A DNA stretch of 19,251 nt from Patescibacteria group bacterium (GTDB taxonomy: Bacteria > Patescibacteriota > Minisyncoccia > Phycocordibacterales > Phycocordibacteraceae), in assembly GCA_018826405.1 (NCBI GenBank), contig JAHJZL010000044.1:1-19251 (forward strand), written 5' to 3'. A program made the translations under genes and the position numbers. How positions within the stretch are numbered: the first letter of the stretch is position 1; every line of letters starts with the position of its first letter. The notes beneath the pieces are model-generated. The model was given only the letters and a program-made list of their open reading frames with translations. It searched no databases and was not told the origin of the DNA. Below, in pieces: positions 7,601 to 13,959 of the stretch.

Positions 7601-8638
7601 TTAGAAAAAGCGTTTTGCGATACTTAGCACTCCTTGTTTCCATGGGACGCGGTGGGTAACACCTGACGCATGCGCAAATTCATCTCTATGTGCCAGATAC
7701 CATTCATAATTACGGATAAGTGCCTGCATGTTTGAATATTGTGGCTTCCATCCAAGTACAGTTTCGGCCTTTTCAATAGAAACAAAGCTGTCTTTTGAGG
7801 CAGTTTCGTATACCCACTTATATAGCGGGGAGAGTTTGAAAAACTCCAAGACTCGTAATGTCCATATCATTGGAGTCGCTGGAAATCCATGAATCTTCTT
7901 TCCATACCCAGCCACATCAAGCACTGCCTGATAGTCTTCCTTCATCGTAAGAAATTCTTTTGCACCTATATTAAAGGTATCGTTCACTTTCTCCGCAGGT
8001 AACACAGACGCAAGCCATATTGCTTCGCACAGGTCCTCAACATCTAGCAACTGGTACCTGTTCCTTCCGCTCCCTATCATAGGGAATCCATGTCCGTCTG
8101 CAGCCCAATCATAAAATAGAGCAAAGACACCGAGACGCTCTGGACCAATAAAGGACTTGGGACGAAGTATAGATATAATGAGATCATTCTGTCTGTATGT
8201 CTCGCAGACTTTCTCAGCTGCTATTTTTGCCTTTCCGTACTCCCCCACTCCATCAAGTTCGTCTTCTTCTGTGAGCGGATGATGATCGGGAATACCGTAT
8301 ACCGCTGTGGAAGAAATATGCACTACTCTCGCAATATCATTTTCTTTGGCTGCTTTAAGGACATTCTCTGTACCTAAAATATCCGTTGAGCGGATATCTT
8401 CAGGTGTATAGAGTGGCAGTGCCGCAGCAGTGTGCACCACCACATCGCACCCTTTCATGGCTTCCTTAAGAGTTTCGTACTCTCGTATATCTCCTACAAC
8501 TTCAGATATGCGCTCCCGTTCTGGGTATTCAAAAGGCAAGAGATCAAACGAAACAACCTCTACTCCCTTCTCTAGGAGATGTCTAACTAGATTGATGCCA
8601 AGGAATCCAGAGCCACCTGTAACGAAATAGCGTGCCAT
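7601..8638 (-). CDS. NAD-dependent sugar epimerase/dehydratase (extended SDR)
   Basis: A 345-residue extended short-chain dehydrogenase. The Rossmann motif TGGSGFLG lies at residues 7-14 and an acidic residue follows strand 2 (SFDLLP), which favours NAD(H). VVGDIRE and VVHTAAALP are the usual SDR segments, SSTAVYG contains the active-site serine/threonine region, and the catalytic pair is Tyr134/Lys138 (YGKAK). The protein ends with an SDR-typical segment, VLGWKPQYS. Extended SDRs next to glycosyltransferases usually epimerise, dehydrate or reduce nucleotide sugars; the substrate cannot be read. The start is preceded by GCTACACTACTTAT without a Shine-Dalgarno sequence, 18 nt from the HAD-UbiA stop. 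That gene order leaves open whether it acts on the lipid-linked pentose, but DprE2, the known reductase of that pathway, is a shorter classical SDR, so a nucleotide-sugar role is the safer reading. Confidence 0.9.
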   Translation of the reverse strand: MARYFVTGGSGFLGINLVRHLLEKGVEVVSFDLLPFEYPERERISEVVGDIREYETLKEAMKGCDVVVHTAAALPLYTPEDIRSTDILGTENVLKAAKENDIARVVHISSTAVYGIPDHHPLTEEDELDGVGEYGKAKIAAEKVCETYRQNDLIISILRPKSFIGPERLGVFALFYDWAADGHGFPMIGSGRNRYQLLDVEDLCEAIWLASVLPAEKVNDTFNIGAKEFLTMKEDYQAVLDVAGYGKKIHGFPATPMIWTLRVLEFFKLSPLYKWVYETASKDSFVSIEKAETVLGWKPQYSNMQALIRNYEWYLAHRDEFAHASGVTHRVPWKQGVLSIAKRFF

Positions 8639-8656
8639 ATAAGTAGTGTAGCAAAG

Positions 8657-9925
8657 TTACCCTGCAGGAGTTACGTAGAAAATATATAGAAGACTGCAGC
8701 CCCACAACGCAAACGACCCAAGTATCCAGGGATCTTGTACAAGCATTTTCTCTGGAACCTCTGCCTCTGCTGGGTTGGTATACAGCCGGTTTATAACCCG
8801 AAACAGTGCGGCTGCAACGAAAATCGTTGTGTAGAAGATAAATGGAGAGCTATTACCAAAGATGGTGTACGCCCCATACGCCGCAACAGCAAGGGCTGCT
8901 GATACAAAAAGCAAACCGTCAAGGAATTTTTTTGAATACTGTGCCAACACTTTCCGTCTTTTCTCCAACCTAAATTCAGCACGGCGCTTCCCTACAATAA
9001 TAAAAAGAGAGAGGAAGAAGACACAGACAATCAACCAGTTGGAGACAGCTATTCCAGTTGCGGCGCCTCCTGCAAAAACACGCATGATGTAAAAAACGGC
9101 TACACATAAGATATCTAGTATTGCTATGTGTTTAAACCACGCACTATACGCAACATTTAGTGCTGCGTATGCAATCAGTACTGGAGCTAAGATTGGAAGC
9201 AGCCAGAGAATACTCAGGAGCGCTGCAGAAAGTAGGAATACAAATAAGTACGCACATGAAACCGAAACCCTACCTGAAGCAATGGATCGTTCTTGCTTCT
9301 TTGGGTGCTCTTTATCTTGCTCTCTATCAAAAATGTCATTCAAGACATACACAGCACTTGCTGCAAGACAAAAAGCAGCGAAAGCTGCGAGAGATGCAGA
9401 AAGTGCATTAGGTACAAAAAGTGCGCCAGCGAAGAATAGAGGCGAGAAGACTAAAAGATTTTTAATCCATTGGTAGGGGCGCAAAAGAGATATGTACGGA
9501 ACACAGCCCCAGACTAAATCATCTAGTGCATAAATTCCTTTAGTATAGGTAGACTCGTCTTTCCCTATAATTCTATCTACTTTGAGAAAACGCGCGCCCA
9601 AAAGGAGTGCAAATACTCCATCTGTAAGGAATTTATCTCCTATTACCACGACTGACCTCTCTCCCTTGGCAGTCTTCACTGCCTTTGAGAGGAGTGGCTT
9701 ATGCAGTTTCGGCAATGTCTTAAGGTGGTGAAGCTTCGCTATACCTTCTGCTCTTTCTGCCTTCCCATTAGACGCAAGATATACCTCATTATCTTTGGAG
9801 AGCTTTGTAACGGCAGCAAGTACTTCCGCAGACAATGTTTCCTCTTTGTCTGCTACTAACGTTCCGTCCACATCAAGAAACACAACTGTACTGTGCAAAT
9901 CAAACTTTTGCTTTGAGAAATGCAT
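8657..9925 (-). CDS. HAD phosphatase domain fused to UbiA-family decaprenyl-phosphate phosphoribosyltransferase-like enzyme
   Basis: From ATG 9925 the protein has 422 residues and two parts. Residues 1-130 are a HAD domain resembling the YqeG/HAD-IIIA type: FLDVDGTL with Asp18 and Asp20, LASNG with Ser52, Lys76 in HKPLL, and VVIGDKFLTD with Asp97 and Asp102. Residues 145-422 are a UbiA prenyltransferase with about nine spans: LRPYQWIKNLLVF, then NDIFDREQD (196-204) and EHPKKQERSIASGRV, YSAWFKH (260), YIMRVFAGG and IVGKRRAEF. From memory these match DPPR synthase (mycobacterial Rv3806c), which transfers phosphoribose from PRPP to decaprenyl phosphate. The second step of that pathway removes the 5'-phosphate, which the fused HAD domain could do (inference). 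The chosen start lies 4 nt after the SMR stop (TAG-CACC-ATG); ATG 9958 would overlap the SMR gene. Transfer to another polyprenyl acceptor cannot be excluded. Confidence 0.87.
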   Translation of the reverse strand: MHFSKQKFDLHSTVVFLDVDGTLVADKEETLSAEVLAAVTKLSKDNEVYLASNGKAERAEGIAKLHHLKTLPKLHKPLLSKAVKTAKGERSVVVIGDKFLTDGVFALLLGARFLKVDRIIGKDESTYTKGIYALDDLVWGCVPYISLLRPYQWIKNLLVFSPLFFAGALFVPNALSASLAAFAAFCLAASAVYVLNDIFDREQDKEHPKKQERSIASGRVSVSCAYLFVFLLSAALLSILWLLPILAPVLIAYAALNVAYSAWFKHIAILDILCVAVFYIMRVFAGGAATGIAVSNWLIVCVFFLSLFIIVGKRRAEFRLEKRRKVLAQYSKKFLDGLLFVSAALAVAAYGAYTIFGNSSPFIFYTTIFVAAALFRVINRLYTNPAEAEVPEKMLVQDPWILGSFALWGCSLLYIFYVTPAG

Positions 9926-9929
9926 GGTG

Positions 9930-10286
9930 CTAGGCGCTCTGCGTAACCACAAGCGCAAGTCCCACTACGATACACACATACCCAAATGCCTGAAGCACGG
10001 TAAGCGGCTCCCGGAAAACAAGAAATGCGTAGCTATTAATAATAATAAAGCTCATGGCAACCATAACTGGATATGCAGTTGAAAGCGGCAGAGATCGCAA
10101 CGCAAGGAAGTAAAAGAGAACGTTAGCCGCAAAGAGTCCTACACCAACCAAGAATGCCCAATTGTGCGCAAGGAGAGTTCCAACAGGTCCCTGGAGAAGA
10201 ATGCCTCGTTCTGAACCAATCTTAAGGAGAATATTTGCTATAGCATTTAGCACAAACGCTGCTGCAAGAGCGATGTAGGCAGTCAT
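9930..10286 (-). CDS. SMR-fold four-helix membrane protein lacking the transport glutamate; ArnE/F-like flippase candidate
   Basis: A 118-residue protein with four predicted membrane helices, the size and layout of small multidrug resistance (SMR/EmrE) and ArnE/ArnF proteins. The N-terminus, MTAYIALAAAFVLNAIANIL, aligns without gaps to EmrE from residue 1, but the essential proton/drug-binding Glu14 is replaced by Asn14. The EmrE segment AYAIWSGVG reads AYPVMVAMS here, so the binding tryptophan is also lost. ArnE/ArnF, which flip undecaprenyl-phosphoryl-aminoarabinose, likewise do not act as drug antiporters. The gene lies between a GT4 gene (gap 2 nt) and the HAD-UbiA fusion (gap 4 nt), so it may move the lipid-phosphate sugar made by that enzyme across the membrane. 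SMR-fold proteins act as dimers, and only one copy is in this window, implying a homodimer or a partner elsewhere. The fold call is firm; the substrate is inference. Confidence 0.8.
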   Translation of the reverse strand: MTAYIALAAAFVLNAIANILLKIGSERGILLQGPVGTLLAHNWAFLVGVGLFAANVLFYFLALRSLPLSTAYPVMVAMSFIIINSYAFLVFREPLTVLQAFGYVCIVVGLALVVTQSA

Positions 10287-10288
10287 AT

Positions 10289-11311
10289 TTATTTAAGTAT
10301 ACATGGCGCTAATTTCCTTATAAGAGCGTCCATATTCTGCTGCCCTACAAGCTTCTCCTGCTTAACCAAGTAAGCTTGAGTTACTGATTCTGGTTGTGAA
10401 AGAATCTGCTTAATCACAACTACAAGAGAGTCTGCATTGGTAAAGACATACTCACCTTCTGTAAGTTCTGCGAAATCTGTGCTCACTGCGACAACTACGC
10501 ATCCTGCAGCCGCAGCTTCAAAAAGCATCTTGTCGAACATACCTGGCGGAGAGCAGTTAACAAAAATCTCGTGACTTTGGAAAATCTCTGGCGCGTTGTC
10601 ATTGGTAACACCAGGAATAAACTGAATATTCCTTGTAATTTGTTCTGCCCTTTGCTTTAGGCTTATATAGAAGTCCTCATCCTTTTTCAGAGGCGAACCA
10701 ACAAAGGAAGCAGTATACGTAATTCCCTCTTCGCTCAGTTTTGAAAGTGCCTCAAGCAAAAGTTCTGGTCGCTTTGAAGGAGCTATACGTGCAAAGAATA
10801 GTATTGATCTCGGTTCCCGAATTTCAGGCGCAGGAGTGAATCTCTGCGTATCAACTCCAACTGGCATAAACATCGTCTTCTTATACTTCGCTGTATACGA
10901 ATGCTTTGAGGTGCAAAACACCTTTGTGCAAAATGCTGCAGCAATATCTGTTAGTACGGAACCTGCATAGTGATTCCTCCAGAGGTACACGGGCTTCTGC
11001 AGAAACTCCCATACGAGTCCTGCAAGCAGAATGTACTCCTGATTCATGTGCACAAAGACCGAATCGTATGATCTACGGAGGTTCCAGACCAATTTCAGAA
11101 AGCGAATACTGTACGCAAACCTTGTCTGTCTTCCCTCCTCTTTCCCAAGCGAATGCACGCGTACATTCTGTGGGAGATTGTGCCTCCCTACCTTAAGGGC
11201 TATTACCTCAATAGATTCAAACTTTGGCGCAAGTGCTGCAGCCCAGTCGTGATACACGCTGAGTACTGGATCGTCTAAATCAATTGCTTGCGTAATAAAC
11301 AGCAACTTCAT
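10289..11311 (-). CDS. GT4-type glycosyltransferase
   Basis: A 340-residue GT-B enzyme. The N-terminal Rossmann unit begins MKLLFITQAIDLDDP. The hinge region has PVGVDTQRF at about 150-158, followed by the C-terminal donor-binding unit starting ILFFARIAPSKRPELLLEAL (about 170-189). The donor site is GMFDKMLFEAAAAGCVVVA, with Lys261 and Glu265, the second glutamate of EX7E; the first position, Gly257, is not glutamate. Family 4 enzymes retain the anomeric configuration and use nucleotide sugars. It is short for the family (usually 350-400 residues) but complete at both ends. Its ATG overlaps the HAD gene stop by four bases (ATGA), so the two are probably translationally coupled. It sits between the sugar-activation genes and the lipid-phosphate-pentose module. 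No membrane span is seen; it would act at the cytoplasmic face. Confidence 0.85.
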   Translation of the reverse strand: MKLLFITQAIDLDDPVLSVYHDWAAALAPKFESIEVIALKVGRHNLPQNVRVHSLGKEEGRQTRFAYSIRFLKLVWNLRRSYDSVFVHMNQEYILLAGLVWEFLQKPVYLWRNHYAGSVLTDIAAAFCTKVFCTSKHSYTAKYKKTMFMPVGVDTQRFTPAPEIREPRSILFFARIAPSKRPELLLEALSKLSEEGITYTASFVGSPLKKDEDFYISLKQRAEQITRNIQFIPGVTNDNAPEIFQSHEIFVNCSPPGMFDKMLFEAAAAGCVVVAVSTDFAELTEGEYVFTNADSLVVVIKQILSQPESVTQAYLVKQEKLVGQQNMDALIRKLAPCILK

Positions 11312-11733
11312 GGCAGTTGAGAAAGAGAGGCAATAACTTTAAACGTCCCAGTCCCTTCTGCTAAATCCCTCCGTATCTCAATACATTTTAGTGCAGGATA
11401 CTTCTCAGAAAGTTCTGTAAGTTCTGATACTGAATCATCAACAAATACTGCTTCTTGCCCATAGTAGCCAGGCCACATGGAAAGGTACTCTGCTTTGGAT
11501 CTCCCTTCTGTTGCGAGGAATGTTATGCGAGGAATGTGTGCGAGCGCTGCTTTTACAAAATCTGCTGGTGCGTTCGTTACCACAACTCCATTATTCTCAA
11601 GAGACTTTAGTGTTTGAACTGCATCTGGATATACAAACAGAGACGGGTCAGGAGTTGCGTCACCTGAACGAACTGCGGCATCATACGCGCCCGAATTAAA
11701 GATAGTGTTATGGAAATCAAGGAAGGTGATCAT
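11308..11733 (-). CDS. Small HAD-fold protein with Asp-to-His change in motif I
   Basis: From ATG 11733 this is a 141-residue HAD-fold protein without an obvious cap domain. Motif I reads FLDFHNTIF (Asp6 nucleophile, His8, Thr10), motif II is VVTNAP (Thr53), the motif III lysine is probably Lys80, and motif IV is VFVDDSV (Asp99, Asp100). In HAD phosphatases motif I is DxDx(T/V), and the second aspartate protonates the leaving group; here it is histidine (codon CAT). The protein may be a weak phosphatase, a different HAD hydrolase or a regulator. The chosen start overlaps the dehydrogenase gene by 17 nt; a GTG at 11751 would add six residues not typical of the fold. It is coupled by an ATGA overlap to the following GT4 gene. 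The substrate is unknown; a sugar-phosphate or nucleotide-sugar step would fit the neighbours. Confidence 0.75.
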   Translation of the reverse strand: MITFLDFHNTIFNSGAYDAAVRSGDATPDPSLFVYPDAVQTLKSLENNGVVVTNAPADFVKAALAHIPRITFLATEGRSKAEYLSMWPGYYGQEAVFVDDSVSELTELSEKYPALKCIEIRRDLAEGTGTFKVIASLSQLP

Positions 11734-12586
11734 ACTCAGGTCCGTATACACCAGCTAACAAATCAAGATCCTTTTCTGAATCTACAAGATACGCATTATT
11801 CTTCCGCACAAATGCCTTTAGGAATTCTTCCCCCTTCTCCTCATGCACCGCTTCCGCATACAGACGCCTGAATGCCTCCAAGTCTTTTATAAAACAGTGT
11901 CCGCCCGCACCCCTTCCAGGAATCTCCGAGTGTCCGCTCGCACTCATAACAGATAAATGAGACGGACCAATGCGCGGGTCTGCAGCTAACGCCTCCTGCA
12001 CAATCTCGTACGAAACATCCAGCCCGCCCGCAAGATCTGCAAGCATGTTTGCGTATACAACTTTAAGCGCAAGAAACACATTCCCTGCATACTTCGTTAG
12101 CTCTGCAGCTCTTGCTGGCATTATGCGTGCGTATGGGGCCTTCGGAAGGACTGAGAGAACTTTCTCTGCTGCAGCCTGATACTCAGGCGTCTCAAGCGGA
12201 ATACCTATGAGGTTTCGCTCAGGATGTGCAGCATCATGCGCGGCATTTGCTTCACGCAAAAATTCAGGCGAATTAATGACCAGTATGTCTGGAAAAAGCT
12301 TCTGTAGCTTTTCTGTAGTTCCTGGCAACAGTGTTGATTTAAGGATAGCGATATTCCCCTTCCCCACAAGCGGCAGCACAGATTCAACGATTGAAGAATC
12401 AAAACCCGCTTCAGTTGTTGGCGTAGGCACTGCGATAAAAACAAGCGGACACTGGGCTATTGCTTCTTTGTTCTCAACATATGCAGGCTCAAGCCCATAG
12501 CGCACCACAGAAAAGCCACGCGTCTCAAAATCATCAGCATAGTGCTTCCCTATCCATCCTTGCCCAATGAACCCAATCTTTTCCAT
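11717..12586 (-). CDS. Short UDP-glucose/GDP-mannose dehydrogenase family protein
   Basis: A 289-residue member of the UDP-glucose/GDP-mannose dehydrogenase family, which oxidises a nucleotide hexose to the uronic acid with two NAD+. Visible are the NAD motif GQGWIG (8-13), FIAVPTPTTEAGFD (50-63), ILKSTLLPGTT (81-91), NSPEFLREAN (105-114), the central-helix residues Lys165 and Asn169 in ELTKYAGNVFLALK, and the catalytic cysteine Cys231 in GRGAGGHCFIKDLEAF. Normal members have about 390-450 residues, including a C-terminal nucleotide-sugar-binding domain of about 100 residues. Here the protein ends soon after the cysteine motif, and that domain is absent. The ATG at 12586 follows the glmM stop by 4 nt (TAG-CTTC-ATG); an upstream in-frame start would overlap glmM. 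The uronic acid could serve the glycan or, after decarboxylation elsewhere, supply a pentose. Confidence 0.85.
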   Translation of the reverse strand: MEKIGFIGQGWIGKHYADDFETRGFSVVRYGLEPAYVENKEAIAQCPLVFIAVPTPTTEAGFDSSIVESVLPLVGKGNIAILKSTLLPGTTEKLQKLFPDILVINSPEFLREANAAHDAAHPERNLIGIPLETPEYQAAAEKVLSVLPKAPYARIMPARAAELTKYAGNVFLALKVVYANMLADLAGGLDVSYEIVQEALAADPRIGPSHLSVMSASGHSEIPGRGAGGHCFIKDLEAFRRLYAEAVHEEKGEEFLKAFVRKNNAYLVDSEKDLDLLAGVYGPEYDHLP

Positions 12587-12590
12587 GAAG

Positions 12591-13928
12591 CTATACTGCT
12601 GCGTTACGAACAACTTCTGCTAACTGTTCTGCATACTTTTGTGCTGTCTCCTCCTCTTCAGCTTCAACCATAATACGTACGAGTGGCTCTGTGCCTGATG
12701 CACGAAGTACTACACGGCCAGAAGTTCCGAGTTCTTTGGTAACACTCTCCACCTCACTCATCACCACCTCTGAGCTATTCGGATCAAATTTCTCAGTAAG
12801 ACGTACATTATTATGCACCTGTGGAGTCTTCTGCATTCCTGAAGCAAGATCTTTAAGAGTCTTTCCTGTTCGCTTCATAGCAGCAAGCACCTGGAGTGCA
12901 ACTACAATTGCATCTCCAGTTGTTGTCTTATCAAGCGTAAGTACATGCCCGGACGGTTCTCCTCCAAGCATTCCTCCTTCTTTGCGTAGTTGTGCAAGCA
13001 CATGTCGGTCACCTACTTTAGTTCGCAAGAACGCAACTCCCAACTCTCCGATCGCTCGCTCAAGCCCGAGATTGCTCATAACCGTTCCCACAACAGGTCC
13101 CTCTAAAGTTCCCGTCTCAATCCGCTCTTTAGCGAGGATGTAGAGAATTTGATCTCCGTCTACTAGGTTGCCCTCTGCATCAACCATAACGATACGATCT
13201 CCATCTCCATCAAGTGCAATACCTGCATCTGCATGCACTCCAGGAACAAGGTGTCGCAACAGTTCTGGTTCTGTTGAGCCGCAGCCGTCATTGATGTTTC
13301 TTCCGTTTGGAGATGTTCCTATAGGAACAATGTCTGCCCCCAAGTCTGCAAAGACTCTTGGTGCAACTTTGTAGCCTGCACCGTTTGCACAATCAACAAC
13401 GAGTCTAAAGCCATCAAGTGTCATGTCTTCAGGAACAGTTGAAGCGCAGAAGTCCTGATACTTAGTGCGCATCTTATCAACACGTGATGCGCGCCCAAGC
13501 TGCCGCGACTCTTTCGTAATTGGCTCTTCATCTAGCAATGCTTCAATCTGCAACTCCAGCTCGTCTGAAATCTTCTCTCCGTTCTTATCAAAAAACTTAA
13601 TACCGTTATCATCGTATTTGTTGTGCGACGCGCTGATCACCACACCAAAATCACACTCAAGGTGCATGGTCATGTACGCAATACCCGGTGTTGGCAAAGG
13701 GCCGATAAGAACTGCATCAACGCCTGCCGCCACAAACCCAGCCTCAAGTGCAGACTCAAACATATACCCTGAAAGACGAGTGTCCTTTCCAATAAGTACT
13801 CTTCCTCCTTCAGGCGTGAGGACCTGTGCTGCAGCATTCGCAAGGCGCAGCGCGAAGTCAGCAGTCAGAGGGCTTTTCCCTACCCGTCCGCGCACCCCAT
13901 CTGTACCAAAATAGCGTCGTTGAGTCAT
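12591..13928 (-). CDS. glmM: Phosphoglucosamine mutase GlmM
   Basis: A 445-residue alpha-D-phosphohexomutase of the bacterial GlmM type, full length. It begins RRYFGTDGVRGRVG, the GlmM signature start. The phosphoserine loop is VVISASHNKYDDNGIKFF with Ser101, the metal-binding loop is DGDGDR (240-245), the sugar-binding loop is GGEPSGH (322-328), and the phosphate-binding loop is RASGTEPLVRIM (409-420). GlmM converts glucosamine-6-phosphate to glucosamine-1-phosphate, the precursor of UDP-GlcNAc for peptidoglycan and surface glycans. It is normally a core gene; here it is embedded among glycosyltransferases, with a 31-bp gap upstream and 4 bp to the dehydrogenase downstream. The ATG at 13928 has no Shine-Dalgarno sequence. 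A phosphomannomutase or phosphoglucomutase role is less likely because the GTDGVRG start and the SASHN loop are GlmM-like. Confidence 0.94.
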   Translation of the reverse strand: MTQRRYFGTDGVRGRVGKSPLTADFALRLANAAAQVLTPEGGRVLIGKDTRLSGYMFESALEAGFVAAGVDAVLIGPLPTPGIAYMTMHLECDFGVVISASHNKYDDNGIKFFDKNGEKISDELELQIEALLDEEPITKESRQLGRASRVDKMRTKYQDFCASTVPEDMTLDGFRLVVDCANGAGYKVAPRVFADLGADIVPIGTSPNGRNINDGCGSTEPELLRHLVPGVHADAGIALDGDGDRIVMVDAEGNLVDGDQILYILAKERIETGTLEGPVVGTVMSNLGLERAIGELGVAFLRTKVGDRHVLAQLRKEGGMLGGEPSGHVLTLDKTTTGDAIVVALQVLAAMKRTGKTLKDLASGMQKTPQVHNNVRLTEKFDPNSSEVVMSEVESVTKELGTSGRVVLRASGTEPLVRIMVEAEEEETAQKYAEQLAEVVRNAAV

Positions 13929-13959
13929 ATATCTAATTACGTAGCTCTTATTGTAACTG
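13929..13959 (-). promoter_or_regulatory. Possible internal promoter ahead of glmM
   Basis: The gap between the GT4 stop and glmM is the longest on the minus strand (31 bp). It contains TACAAT (13955-13950), a five-of-six match to the bacterial -10 box, placed to give a leader of about 15 nt. A -35 match is poor (GTGACC at 19-bp spacing). This could let glmM and the downstream genes be expressed apart from the upstream transferases. One box is weak evidence. Confidence 0.25.

Noticed and set aside
9926..9958. Upstream ATG at 9958 for the HAD-UbiA gene
   Set aside because: It would overlap the SMR-fold gene by 29 bases and adds a short basic stretch; ATG 9925 gives the stop-N4-ATG spacing seen at other junctions.
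11734..11751. GTG start for the small HAD gene
   Set aside because: It adds six residues in front of the first beta strand and lengthens the overlap with the dehydrogenase; the ATG at 11733 begins directly with MITFLDFHNT, normal for the fold.
12691..13914. Long plus-strand open frames (about 150 codons each) opposite glmM
   Set aside because: They are rich in serine, proline and threonine without recognisable motifs, and the minus strand encodes a textbook GlmM over the whole stretch. They are antisense shadows caused by codon bias.
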